Positions 16,489 through 25,948 of a stretch of 64,000 bases of DNA are shown in pieces. The DNA is taken from NCBI RefSeq assembly GCF_013127955.1, contig NZ_CP053435.1, forward strand, positions 1,302,001 to 1,366,000, in the 5' to 3' direction. Below the pieces are notes generated by a model. The model saw only the letters and a program-made list of their open reading frames with translations, searched no databases and had not been told where the DNA came from. Position 1 is the first letter of the stretch, and every line of letters starts with the position of its first letter. This DNA is from Spirosoma taeanense. GTDB taxonomy: Bacteria; Bacteroidota; Bacteroidia; Cytophagales; Spirosomataceae. The translations under genes were made by a program, and so were the position numbers.

Positions 16489-18075
16489 ATGGCAGGCACA
16501 AAAGAAACACCCCGTCAGAAGATGATCGGGATGATGTATCTGGTATTGACGGCCTTACTTGCTTTACAGGTTACGTCGGCAATTCTAGAGAAATTCGTTT
16601 TAATCAATAATAGTTTAGAGCAATCCACCGGAGCTGTTAGCAAGGTTAACCAGTCGACGTTTGATAACATCCGGGCTACGGTTGAGAAATCGGGAAACCG
16701 CGCGGCCGACCTGGCCATTGTTAAACAGGCCGACGACGTTCGGAAGTTAACGGCTGATATTATAAACGAAATCGACCAGGTTAAAGAGCAGGTTGTTGAA
16801 GCAGGTGGTGGTCGCGACGAAGCCGGTAACATCAAAAACCTGAGCGAAGAGGAAAAAGTAGCTCAGGTAATGATTGGGACGGCTCGCAACGGAGCGGCTT
16901 TCAAGCTGAAAGACCAGCTGAATGGATACGTCGAAAATCTGTCGAAGTATGCAGGTACGAAATACCCGCCGATGGCTCTCGATGGTAAAGATGATCCAAT
17001 AGCCAGTCGCTCGGTTGATCAACGGAAAAAGGATTTTGCTGAATTGAACTTCGCTCAAACGCCTGTCCCTGCTGCTTTGGCGGTACTGAGCCAGAAACAG
17101 GCTGATGTGCGTCGGATCGAAGGAGAAGTACTTGACATACTGGCAAGTAAAGTAGGTGCGCAGGACGTAAAATTCGACAAGATTATTGCCATGCTGAGCA
17201 TGGAGTCAAAAGTGGTCGTTGCCGGTACGAAGTTTAAAGGGCAGATGTTTCTGGCCGCATCCTCGTCGGGTATTCAGCCACGCATGAGCCTAAACGGTGG
17301 ACCGGTACGGGTACAGGATGGCCAGGGTATCATTGAGTTTACGGCTCAGGGTGGTGCATACGATAAAAATGGCCTTGCCCGTCGGACGTTATCTGGATCC
17401 ATTGCTTACCAGACGGCTGCCGGTATGAAAACGGTGCCTCTGCAGGCCGAGTATTTTGTCGCCAAGCCTTCGTATCAGATCGAAACGGGAACAATGCCGC
17501 CCTTGTATTTAGGTTGTGCGAACAAGCTCAGTATCCAGAGCCCGCAATTAGGCGCTTTATGGAACCCCAATTTTTCAGCTGATGGCGCTCAGGTGATTCA
17601 ATCGGGTGAAAAAGGCAAAATTACCGTGGTACCAAGCTCCGCTAATGTGTCATTAAATATCAGTAACAGCGGAAGCCTGCTGGGAACTGAGCGTTTCCGT
17701 GTTAACCGGGTGCCTCGTCCAACGCTGGAATATTACGTAGGTGGCCAAAAAGTAACTGATCCCCGGGGTGTACCAGCCTCGGCCGCTCGTAGTGTTCGGG
17801 TAAATGCTGTAGCTGACGAAAGCTTCCGTAACTACTCGCCTGACGATGCCAATTTCCGGGTTACCGGTATTACGGTATCGCTGGCACGTGGAACCCGGCG
17901 GGTTGGGGTAGTTAACCTGGGTCCTGGTGGTGGTTCAATTGGCTCATTAGCTGCTGAAGCCCAGCCTGGTGATCGTGTTGTTATTCAGGTGGATGGTGTA
18001 CAGCGCCGGAATTTCAAAGGCGACATTAGTGATGTGCCGATGGGTAACCCGTTAAATTCAGTTGGCCTGTATTAA
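16489..18075 (+). CDS. gldM: Type IX secretion motor/shaft protein GldM
   Basis: A 528-residue protein matching GldM. A short cytoplasmic N-terminus contains Arg9 (KETPRQKMIG), a residue important for the motor, followed by one membrane helix (about 12-35). The periplasmic part is the four-domain shaft (D1 helical with KLKDQLNGYVENL; D2-D4 beta-rich, ending in YRPDDANFRV-like and GDRVVIQVDGVQRRN segments). It forms a dimer that spans the periplasm and transmits rotation from GldL to the GldK/GldN ring. The start ATG is 115 bp after gldL; gldN follows 62 bp later, so cotranscription is likely. Confidence 0.95.
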   Translation: MAGTKETPRQKMIGMMYLVLTALLALQVTSAILEKFVLINNSLEQSTGAVSKVNQSTFDNIRATVEKSGNRAADLAIVKQADDVRKLTADIINEIDQVKEQVVEAGGGRDEAGNIKNLSEEEKVAQVMIGTARNGAAFKLKDQLNGYVENLSKYAGTKYPPMALDGKDDPIASRSVDQRKKDFAELNFAQTPVPAALAVLSQKQADVRRIEGEVLDILASKVGAQDVKFDKIIAMLSMESKVVVAGTKFKGQMFLAASSSGIQPRMSLNGGPVRVQDGQGIIEFTAQGGAYDKNGLARRTLSGSIAYQTAAGMKTVPLQAEYFVAKPSYQIETGTMPPLYLGCANKLSIQSPQLGALWNPNFSADGAQVIQSGEKGKITVVPSSANVSLNISNSGSLLGTERFRVNRVPRPTLEYYVGGQKVTDPRGVPASAARSVRVNAVADESFRNYSPDDANFRVTGITVSLARGTRRVGVVNLGPGGGSIGSLAAEAQPGDRVVIQVDGVQRRNFKGDISDVPMGNPLNSVGLY

Positions 18076-18137
18076 ACGCACGAAATAGAGACTTAAGTCG
18101 TTAATAAATTGCAGTAAGCAATAAACGGGTTTTCCAG

Positions 18138-19193
18138 ATGAAACAAATGAGAACGATGGCAGTAGCCGCTACCCTGTTAGCGGTCGCCAGTAGCGGAGCG
18201 ATAGCGCAGGAGAAAGCGAGCACTGGCACCAACGATCTGTCAGTTCGGGCCATCAACGAGAACGACATCATGATGAAGAAAACCCTTTGGCGTCGCGTTG
18301 ACCTGAAGGAGAAGCAGAATCAGTCGATGTTCTCGAAGAATAATGAGATTTCGAAGTACCTGATTGAAGCCGTTAAAGCCGGTTTGATCGATGCCTATGC
18401 CAACGATTCGGTTAAGACGAAACTGACACCCCAAAAGTTTCAGGAGCGGCTACTGGTGCCGAACTCAGGCCCACAGCTATCGGCTGAAGAAATTGCTGCC
18501 GGTTTTGGCAATGAGGCTGCTGGTGCTGCTTCCACCGACGGATGGGGGAATCCAACCAAGCCCGACCCGAAAAAGCCGGCAGCTAAAAAAGCCGATGATG
18601 GCTGGGGAGCGCCTAAAGCTGCTGCAACGCAACCTGCTGATGATGGCTGGGGTGCACCTGCGAAAAAGAAAACCACAACGGCTAAAACTACCAAAGGTAA
18701 AAAAGGCGCAAAGGCACAACCGGTTATTGAACAGCCGGCGGTAGATACAACTGCGCAGGTAGCTGCTGTTCCGGCGGGCGATGAGTACTTTGCTAAGGAA
18801 TTCAATATTCTGGAGATCAAAGAAGACTGGATCTTCGACCGGAAGCGTTCGCGGCTGTACTATGACATTCAGACGGTAACCGTTTATCTGCCATCTGATA
18901 AGAATGCGGCTGGCCTGGAGGTTCCGCTCGCTACGTTCAAGTACAAAGATCTGGATAAGCTGTTCCGGAGCGACCCGAAAAAATTTATCTGGTATAACCC
19001 GCAAAACCAAGCTCAGCATAAGAATCTGGCCGATGCTTTCGATTTGCGCCTGTTCTACGGCCGGATTACGAAAGTAGCCAATCCCAGCGATACAGACTTA
19101 GTTGGTATGTATGGCGATCGGGAGGGCCTGATGAAGTCGTATCAAACTGAGTATGAGCTTATGGAAACTGAGCATAGCCTCTGGGAATACTAA
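18138..19193 (+). CDS. gldN: Type IX secretion ring protein GldN with DGWG-repeat insert
   Basis: A 351-residue GldN/PorN protein. The signal peptide ends near residue 23 (SSGAIAQ). The conserved halves are residues about 30-120 (RAINENDIMMKKTLWRRVDL) and 215-351 (EYFAKEFNILEIKEDWIFDR, ...FYGRITKVANP). Between them is a low-complexity insert of about 90 residues rich in Ala, Lys and Pro with three copies of DGWGxP (134-139, 154-159, 169-174). GldN binds GldK to build the periplasmic ring; the insert is not part of that fold as I know it. Last gene of the gld cluster, ended by a 54-bp palindrome that also ends uvrC. Confidence 0.94.
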   Translation: MKQMRTMAVAATLLAVASSGAIAQEKASTGTNDLSVRAINENDIMMKKTLWRRVDLKEKQNQSMFSKNNEISKYLIEAVKAGLIDAYANDSVKTKLTPQKFQERLLVPNSGPQLSAEEIAAGFGNEAAGAASTDGWGNPTKPDPKKPAAKKADDGWGAPKAAATQPADDGWGAPAKKKTTTAKTTKGKKGAKAQPVIEQPAVDTTAQVAAVPAGDEYFAKEFNILEIKEDWIFDRKRSRLYYDIQTVTVYLPSDKNAAGLEVPLATFKYKDLDKLFRSDPKKFIWYNPQNQAQHKNLADAFDLRLFYGRITKVANPSDTDLVGMYGDREGLMKSYQTEYELMETEHSLWEY

Positions 19194-19196
19194 AAG

Positions 19197-19250
19197 TTGA
19201 GCAATAAAAAAGCCGGTTCCTGATCAGGAACCGGCTTTTTTATTGCTCAA
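19197..19250. terminator. 54-bp perfect palindrome: bidirectional terminator of gldN and uvrC
   Basis: Two 27-nt arms (19197-19223 and 19224-19250) are exact reverse complements with no unpaired centre (TGA|TCA). The core is AAAAAAGCCGGTTCCTGA. It gives a GC stem followed by T runs on both strands. The uvrC stop codon (19240-19242) and its last three codons are inside the right arm. Confidence 0.9.
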
Positions 19251-21048
19251 TAGTTTCGAAGTATTGTTTCAGTTTGTTTGCCCGATCTTTTCCAACCACT
19301 TCGGCTATTTCTTCTAAAGAAGCCTCCCTGATCTTGGTAACGCCTTTGAAGTGTTTTAACAGCTTAGCGGCTGTTTTTTTTCCGATGCCATCTACGTTCT
19401 CCAGTTCGCTGATTAGGCTATTACGGCTGCGCTTATCCCGGTGATATGTAATGGCAAACCGGTGAGCCTCATCCCGGATGCGCTGAATCAGTTTCAGCGA
19501 TTCAGACTTTTTATCTATGTATAACGGAAGGTTGTCTTCAGGAAAATAGATTTCTTCCAGCCGTTTGGCAATACCAATAATAGGCACTTTGCCATACAAA
19601 TCGAGCGCCTTCAGGGCGTCGCAGGCTGCACTGAGCTGGCCTTTACCCCCGTCAATGACAATCAGGTCGGGTAGACCAGTTTCTTCTTCCAGTACACGGG
19701 TGTAGCGCCGGGTTACAACCTCATACATGCTGGCGAAATCGTTGGGCCCAATAACCGTCTTGATGGAAAAGTGCCGGTACTCTTTATTCGCGGGCTTACC
19801 GCCAATGAAGCAGACCATGGCCGAAACCGGGTTTGTTCCCTGAATATTCGAGTTGTCGAAGCATTCGATGCGGTTGGGAATGGTTTTTAACTGTAAATCC
19901 TGCTTCAGCCGGATTAACACCCGATCTTTTTTGCTGGCGTTGGCGGTTGCTTCGGCCGCTGCGCGGTCCTGTCGTTCCCGTCGGAAATAAAGGACATTTT
20001 TGAGCGACATATCAAGCAGTTTTTTCTTGTCGCCAATCTGGGGGATGGTTACTTCGGCCTGTAAGTCGACGTCGAGCAGAATATTGGTGATGATTTCTTT
20101 AGCCTGACTACCGTATTGCGCCCGAAATTCCACGATCATCATGGTGAGCAGTTCCGGATCAGTTTCATCCAGTTTCTTTTTTACCTCGACCGTATGCGCC
20201 TGAACAATTGTTCCGTTAACGACCTTCATGAAATTAATGTAAGCCGCAGTTTCGTCGGAGGCAATGGAAAAGACATCGGCATCCGCAATCTTCGGATTAA
20301 CTACCGTCGACTTGCTCTGGAACCGCTGCAGCACATCCATTTTCTCTTTGTATTTCTGCGCTTGCTCGAAGGCCAGTTCACCGGCCGCTTCAACCATCCG
20401 GTTTTTGAAATACTCCTGTGCTGGTTTTAGATTGCCCTTCAGGATATGGTGCACCTGCTCAATATCCTTATCGTAATCGGGCTCGCTCTGCCGCCCCTCG
20501 CAAGGCCCTTTGCAATTGCCAATATGGTACTCTAAACACACTTTGTACTTGCCTGCCTCAATATTTTCGGGCGCGAGGTTATAGTTACAGGTACGAATCG
20601 TGAAAAGCTGGCTGAACATGTCCAGCACGGTGTACATCGGCTTCAGATTGGCAAACGGACCGTAAAATGTTCCGAGCTTCCGGTCAATACGACGGGTAGT
20701 AATTACGCGCGGAAAATGCTCATTCGTTACACAGACAAACGGATACGTTTTATCGTCGCGCAGCAAAATATTGAACTTGGGCTGATAACGCTTGATAAGC
20801 TGGTTTTCAAGCAGCAGAGCGTCGAACTCCGTATGAACGATCGTGAACTCAATCTTACGGATCTGGCTCACCAGACGTAATGTTTTACGGTCATGCTGCT
20901 TTGAGTTAGTAAAATAGCTGCTAACCCGGTTTTTAAGGTCTTTGGCTTTCCCGACGTAAATCACTTCGCCCGTTGCGTCGAAGTACCGATAAACGCCCGG
21001 TTCATGGGGTACTTTAGCTAACTCCTTTTTATAATCAAATTCGGGCAT
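19240..21048 (-). CDS. uvrC: Excinuclease ABC subunit C
   Basis: A 602-residue UvrC. The GIY-YIG nuclease domain is at residues about 8-95 (HEPGVYRYFD, EVIYVGKAKDLKNRV) and makes the 3' incision. A UVR motif for UvrB follows near residue 200. The RNase H-like 5' nuclease domain (about 370-530) begins with IECFDNSNIQGTNPVSAMV. A C-terminal helix-hairpin-helix pair (LENVDGIGKKTAAKLL) binds DNA. The ATG at 21048 is preferred: nine extra residues from 21075 would overlap the upstream terminator and are unlike UvrC. Part of nucleotide excision repair. It follows PBP1A on the same strand but a hairpin separates them. Confidence 0.96.
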   Translation of the reverse strand: MPEFDYKKELAKVPHEPGVYRYFDATGEVIYVGKAKDLKNRVSSYFTNSKQHDRKTLRLVSQIRKIEFTIVHTEFDALLLENQLIKRYQPKFNILLRDDKTYPFVCVTNEHFPRVITTRRIDRKLGTFYGPFANLKPMYTVLDMFSQLFTIRTCNYNLAPENIEAGKYKVCLEYHIGNCKGPCEGRQSEPDYDKDIEQVHHILKGNLKPAQEYFKNRMVEAAGELAFEQAQKYKEKMDVLQRFQSKSTVVNPKIADADVFSIASDETAAYINFMKVVNGTIVQAHTVEVKKKLDETDPELLTMMIVEFRAQYGSQAKEIITNILLDVDLQAEVTIPQIGDKKKLLDMSLKNVLYFRRERQDRAAAEATANASKKDRVLIRLKQDLQLKTIPNRIECFDNSNIQGTNPVSAMVCFIGGKPANKEYRHFSIKTVIGPNDFASMYEVVTRRYTRVLEEETGLPDLIVIDGGKGQLSAACDALKALDLYGKVPIIGIAKRLEEIYFPEDNLPLYIDKKSESLKLIQRIRDEAHRFAITYHRDKRSRNSLISELENVDGIGKKTAAKLLKHFKGVTKIREASLEEIAEVVGKDRANKLKQYFETIEQ

Positions 21049-21057
21049 AGTCGTAAG

Positions 21058-21095
21058 AAAAAATTGGAACATCACCTGTCCGGTAATGTTCCAAT
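21058..21095 (-). terminator. Terminator of the PBP1A gene
   Basis: On the minus strand ATTGGAACATTACC pairs with GGTGATGTTCCAAT (one mismatch), followed by six T. It lies between the PBP1A stop and the uvrC start and argues that uvrC has its own control or depends on readthrough. Confidence 0.65.
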
Positions 21096-21136
21096 CTGAT
21101 TAACAATTGACGTCTGTTAAAGGTTGTCGGCTATAC

Positions 21137-23494
21137 TCATTGCAGAATTTCTTCTTCATCCTCCGGCACAACCTTAGGTGGAATATACCGCTGGGTAGAG
21201 TCAATGTGATAGCCGCCACAGTCAATTTTAAAGTTATTTGGTTTGCGGAAGGGCTCAGGACGATAGCTGGTCAGCGACTTGTCGGCATACACTTTCTGCA
21301 TATACATTGCCCAGGCAGGCATGGCCATCCGGCCACCCTGACCGAGTTCGATAGTTCGGAAGTGAATTGGCCGATCGTCACCACCTACCCACAAACCCGA
21401 AACCAGGTGCTGGGTCATGCCCATAAACCAGGCATCGGAATAATTGGACGTTGTGCCGGTCTTGGCCGCGATTTCATTCCCGCCTTCCAGGAGTTTGTAC
21501 TGCGTTCGTAGCCGCTGGGCCGTACCGTTTGGCTCTTCGACGGCCCCGCGCATCAGGTGCAGCATCTCGTAAGCGCGGTTAGCGCTGATAACCTGATTGG
21601 CATCGGGCGTAAAGGTTTTCAGGACGTTGCCGTTTTTGTCCGTAATGCGCAGGATCATCATGGGCCGAACGCGAATACCTCCGTTTGCAAAGGCGCAGTA
21701 AGCCGCGACCATCTCATAGACCGATACGTCGCCGGTGCCCAGGCAGAGCGTTGGGTTATTCGGCAGGTCTTTGCTCTGGATTCCCATCTCGTGGGCATAC
21801 TTAATAACGGCAGCCGCACGCGTTTTCTTAATCAGTTGGGCACTCACCGTATTAATCGATTGGCCAAGGGCCTCCCGCAGCGAAAGGCTCCGGCCACTGT
21901 AACGCCCTGTCGAGTTTTTGGGCATCCAGGCAGGACCGCCATTGTTATCTTCGCCGTGCGCAAAGACCGTGGGCCGGTCAACTAGATGACTGCAGGGCGT
22001 AACGAAGCCCTGATCCATGGCAGTCAGGTACACAAACGGTTTAAATGTGGAACCCGGCTGACGGCGGCTCTGGCGAACGTGATCAAATTTCATGTGCTTG
22101 AAATTGATGCCACCAACCCAGGCTTTAACGTGGCCATAGCGGGGGTCCATTGACATGAAACCTGTATTGAGCAGCCGCTTGTAATACCGGATTGAATCCA
22201 GCGGACTCATGGTCGTATCTTTCTCATTGCGCCGACCCCCATAAACAAACACTTTCATCTTGGTCGGTTTCTGCATTTCGCGCCAGATCGCTTTTTCGTC
22301 ATCACCATACCCAGCTTTTAACTGCTTGTAACGAGAGGTCCGGCGGGCAACGGTCTCGATGAACCCCGGTATTTCCTCGTACTTTTTGCTCCTGGGGTTT
22401 TTTTGGACCCAGGGGTTCCGACCGCGCCAGTGCTCGTAAAACTTCTTTTGCTGGTCGCGCATATTAGCCATCACAGCTTCCTCGGCATAGGTCTGCATGC
22501 GCGAATCAATGGTTGTATAGATGCGCAGTCCGCTGGTGTAGAGGTCCAGATCGGCACCGGGATTATCGGCGTTATACTGGCGGATAAACGCCTTTATATC
22601 GTCTTTGATGACCGACCGGAAATAGGCCGCCATCCCGGTATTCTGATTTTCGATGCTGAAGTCAAGTTTTAGCGGCTTGTTTTTATACGTAAGAAACTGT
22701 TCATCGGTGAGGAACCTGTATTTCTTCATCTGCCCCAACACCACATTTCGCCGTTCGCGGGTTCGTTCCTCGAAGAGTCGGGGGTTATACAGCGTTGGAT
22801 TTTTCAGCATCCCAACGAGGAGGGCCGCTTCTTCAACGTTCAGATTCCACGGCTCTTTGTCAAAGTAGGTCTTGGCCGCTGTTTTTATGCCGTACGTGTT
22901 GTTACCAAACGACACCGTGTTGAGATACATCATCATGATCTCCTGTTTGGTATAGTTGCGTTCCAGCCGCACAGCCAGAATCCATTCTTTCGTCTTGGCA
23001 ATAACAAGTCCGACAACGGGAATACGACCCAGGGTGCCCCGCAGCTCTTCGCGCCGAGTATCGAACAGGTTCTTGGCCGTCTGCTGCGTCAGCGTACTGC
23101 CTCCCCCTGAACTTGAGGCATCCCGCAAGGTGATAAAACCGCCAACGGCCCGAAAAAGCGAACGCGGGTCAATGCCCGAGTGCTTCACAAAGCGGGCGTC
23201 TTCAGTCGCCATGAGGGCCGAGACTATATTGGGAGATACCTGCGTAATTTCAATGGGTGTCCTGTTTTCGATATAATATTTACCCAGCAGATGGTTATCG
23301 GCGGTATACACTTCCGAAGCTACCTCGCTCTGCGGGTTCTCCAGCGCTTTCAGGCTGGGCATACCACCGAAAAGCCATAAAAAATTATAACTGACAGCCA
23401 GTACATACAGAACCAGCAGGGTCAGGCTGATCAACGAATACTGCCAAAGTTTTCGAATAGTGTTCCGGTATCGGCCGGGTGCAAATTCAGGCAT
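21137..23494 (-). CDS. Bifunctional penicillin-binding protein 1A
   Basis: A 785-residue class A PBP. One N-terminal membrane helix (about 18-42) anchors it. The GT51 glycosyltransferase domain has Glu98 in ATEDARFVKHSG and GGSTLTQQTAKN (about 130). The transpeptidase domain has SxxK at about Ser481 (PGSTFKPF), SxN in GQSINTVSA and KTG near 678 (AAKTGTTSNYSDAWF). It polymerises and cross-links peptidoglycan in the periplasm. The gene sits between the sprE-like gene (78 bp upstream) and uvrC. Confidence 0.95.
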   Translation of the reverse strand: MPEFAPGRYRNTIRKLWQYSLISLTLLVLYVLAVSYNFLWLFGGMPSLKALENPQSEVASEVYTADNHLLGKYYIENRTPIEITQVSPNIVSALMATEDARFVKHSGIDPRSLFRAVGGFITLRDASSSGGGSTLTQQTAKNLFDTRREELRGTLGRIPVVGLVIAKTKEWILAVRLERNYTKQEIMMMYLNTVSFGNNTYGIKTAAKTYFDKEPWNLNVEEAALLVGMLKNPTLYNPRLFEERTRERRNVVLGQMKKYRFLTDEQFLTYKNKPLKLDFSIENQNTGMAAYFRSVIKDDIKAFIRQYNADNPGADLDLYTSGLRIYTTIDSRMQTYAEEAVMANMRDQQKKFYEHWRGRNPWVQKNPRSKKYEEIPGFIETVARRTSRYKQLKAGYGDDEKAIWREMQKPTKMKVFVYGGRRNEKDTTMSPLDSIRYYKRLLNTGFMSMDPRYGHVKAWVGGINFKHMKFDHVRQSRRQPGSTFKPFVYLTAMDQGFVTPCSHLVDRPTVFAHGEDNNGGPAWMPKNSTGRYSGRSLSLREALGQSINTVSAQLIKKTRAAAVIKYAHEMGIQSKDLPNNPTLCLGTGDVSVYEMVAAYCAFANGGIRVRPMMILRITDKNGNVLKTFTPDANQVISANRAYEMLHLMRGAVEEPNGTAQRLRTQYKLLEGGNEIAAKTGTTSNYSDAWFMGMTQHLVSGLWVGGDDRPIHFRTIELGQGGRMAMPAWAMYMQKVYADKSLTSYRPEPFRKPNNFKIDCGGYHIDSTQRYIPPKVVPEDEEEILQ

Positions 23495-23572
23495 TCTGTT
23501 CTGTGAATTTTGGGATTCAGTCTAATTTACGAGTACGTAAGAACTACGAAAACGTAAATCTGGACCGTAAAT

Positions 23573-25852
23573 TTATTTTCTTTTGGCTGTCGGCTGGTCG
23601 GCCGCAGCCTGCATTTCTTTCACGCGGGGAAGTAGCTTACTACCGGGATAATCGCGTACGAACTCATTCATTGCCTGCCGGTAGGCATCAATGCCCTGCA
23701 CCCGTCCAACCAGAATAACCCGCAGGAGCGCCAGTTTGTCTTCCAGTTGGGTGCCCGCAAAGAGACTCAACGCGTTTTCAGCGCGGGCAAGGGCTTCCGT
23801 TACGTTATTGGCTTTATAGAGATCATAAATATCTGCGTAAACCTTCTGAGCCTGGGCTTCAGAATCAGTCGTCTGAGCAACTGCCCGACCAACCAGCCGC
23901 GAATAGGACGTATTGGGGTACTCGGACAGCAGTTTGTCTTTCCAGATGGAGGCTTTTGCCAACTGCTCATTTGACAAATGCAGCAGGTAATAAACCTCTG
24001 GTTTTTGCAGCGTATTTGGGTAGCGCGTCAGCAACTGTTCGAATGTCTGGATGGCATCGGCGGGTTGATCCAACTGAAACTTGTAGAGCTTGCCTAGTTT
24101 ATACAAGGCGTTTTCAATCCGCTGATTAGCCGCTAACTGCGCTTCCTTTGAGAAGGGAATCTGAGCGAACAGCGCGTCTTTTTGCGCTTTTCGACTCGCG
24201 ACAGTCTCGTTCAGAGCAGATGATGCCGATGCATTGGTTGCATCGGGCTGTTGCAGGGGGGGATTGGGATTAACGGCATTGGCGGCCGATGCTCCATTCA
24301 GCGGACTGGAGGCATTGGCTATAGCTTCCGAGGCCTCTTTATTACTACGTCGCCAGTTATCCTCAAGCGGTCGGTTACCCCAGCGGGCCGTAAAATCCTG
24401 CCGTCCCTGACTTAACGCAACCGGGTTATACAGGACCCAACGTTCGTTAGGGGGCAGGTTGGAGTTCGTTGCACCAGCTACTGTGCTTACGTTCCCGCCC
24501 GACGCCCTATCAATAATCTGCTGAGCTAAAGCGGCTTGAGCCTGGTCTTCTTTCTCGCGTTGCGTAATGACGTTATCAACTAATTTGTCAAGTGCAGCCG
24601 GGCTCATCTGAGCCAGATGAATTAGACTATCATCGGTACGAATCGTCGTCTGGTACTGAACAAATTCGTCGAGGGTTTTCTTGCGGACCTGTATAGCCGC
24701 GTAATCGGGCGACTGCGGAGGGAGCAGTGCCATGGCGCTGTCGTAATATACCTTCGCTTTCACGTAATCGGCTTTTTTCTCAAAGTACAAACGTCCCATT
24801 TCCAGGTAGGTATACGGAACCTGGGATGTATTGGCGCCCGCTTCCTGAATAGACCGGCTGTAGAAGTTGATGGCCTTATCAATCCGTCCATTGCGGGCTT
24901 CCAGCAAGCCCATGGTGTAATAAATCTTATCTTTCAGATCCGCGTTTTTGCGGTCGTTGAGCATGTTTTCGAATGTCTCCGCCGACTGCGCCACCCGCTT
25001 CTGATCGCCCGTTAACCCATTACTCTGAATAGCATACAGGTTTGCGTAGAATGATTGATCGTAGCTCGGATGAGATTTCAAAACCCACTGATAATGCGCG
25101 TATGCTTTTTGAGGCTGCCCGATCAGATCATACAACTGCCCCGCAATGAGGTGTAGCCGGGCCGTGGCTTCTCCTTTTTTCAGCGCCGGAAATGTGGCGT
25201 CCAGAATCCCGGCTGCGGTGGCATACTCTCCTTTACGCTCGTGCAGATAAGCTTTCGTCAGATAAAAATCGCGGGTATTGGCTTTGTTGAGGGGCTGCGT
25301 GCGTAAATACTCGGCAACGTTCAGGGCGTTTGGATAATCACCCGCTTCGACGTAAGCCCGCATCAGCCCAACCAGCGCTTCGTGTTTGTCGTTTTCATCC
25401 GTGCCTTTCGTGTTGACGTACTTGAACACTTCAATGGCATTCGGCAAATCCTGCTTGAGCATTCGGGCGCGGCCAATCAGAACGTAAGCATTATCGAGCC
25501 ACTTACTATTCTGGTGCCGTTCGGGAATGAGCGAAGCTTTTTTTATGGCGTCGTCCAACTGCGGCTTCACTGGCTCAGCGAGCGTTGAATCAACGGGTAA
25601 CAGAATAGGCAGCAGTTGATTGTAGTTTTCCTGACGAGTTTTGAACAGCAGTTGCTCAGCGCTGTTAATCTGGTCGCGGGCGATTACGTACGCATTGAAA
25701 TGCGCCGTCAGGTTATGATATCCCTTGCTGATAGGCTTAGTACTGTATTGCGAACACGAAACCAGCCCACCGGTCAGCGAAGCAAGGACCGTCAGCAGGA
25801 GAAACGGGCGGTTACGAAAATAGCACAACATTCGAAAATAACACGTAGGCAC
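23573..25852 (-). CDS. SprE/PorW-like type IX secretion lipoprotein (TPR)
   Basis: A 759-residue lipoprotein with lipobox VSC in its signal peptide (LASLTGGLVSC) and the family marker KPISKGYHNLTAHFNAY just after it. TPR-like helical repeats cover about residues 90-400 and 590-750. Between them is a low-complexity Asn/Ala/Ser-rich linker (about 510-560). SprE/PorW is an outer-membrane-associated lipoprotein needed for type IX secretion, linking the GldKN ring to the Sov/SprA translocon. The start is either ATG 25852 or ATG 25831; both keep the signal peptide. Located 6 kb from gldN on the opposite strand. Confidence 0.85.
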   Translation of the reverse strand: MPTCYFRMLCYFRNRPFLLLTVLASLTGGLVSCSQYSTKPISKGYHNLTAHFNAYVIARDQINSAEQLLFKTRQENYNQLLPILLPVDSTLAEPVKPQLDDAIKKASLIPERHQNSKWLDNAYVLIGRARMLKQDLPNAIEVFKYVNTKGTDENDKHEALVGLMRAYVEAGDYPNALNVAEYLRTQPLNKANTRDFYLTKAYLHERKGEYATAAGILDATFPALKKGEATARLHLIAGQLYDLIGQPQKAYAHYQWVLKSHPSYDQSFYANLYAIQSNGLTGDQKRVAQSAETFENMLNDRKNADLKDKIYYTMGLLEARNGRIDKAINFYSRSIQEAGANTSQVPYTYLEMGRLYFEKKADYVKAKVYYDSAMALLPPQSPDYAAIQVRKKTLDEFVQYQTTIRTDDSLIHLAQMSPAALDKLVDNVITQREKEDQAQAALAQQIIDRASGGNVSTVAGATNSNLPPNERWVLYNPVALSQGRQDFTARWGNRPLEDNWRRSNKEASEAIANASSPLNGASAANAVNPNPPLQQPDATNASASSALNETVASRKAQKDALFAQIPFSKEAQLAANQRIENALYKLGKLYKFQLDQPADAIQTFEQLLTRYPNTLQKPEVYYLLHLSNEQLAKASIWKDKLLSEYPNTSYSRLVGRAVAQTTDSEAQAQKVYADIYDLYKANNVTEALARAENALSLFAGTQLEDKLALLRVILVGRVQGIDAYRQAMNEFVRDYPGSKLLPRVKEMQAAADQPTAKRK

Positions 25853-25948
25853 TCGTATTCAAAACGCTCCGGACCCGAAAGGACGTATGGAACATAGAGC
25901 CAAATTAACGAGTTTTGAACGTTATATTGCACCAACCGGCCGAAAACT

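Noticed and set aside
18477-19019. 180-codon open frame on - strand inside gldN
   Set aside because: It is antisense to conserved GldN parts; the Phe/Arg-rich translation is a by-product of the codon use.
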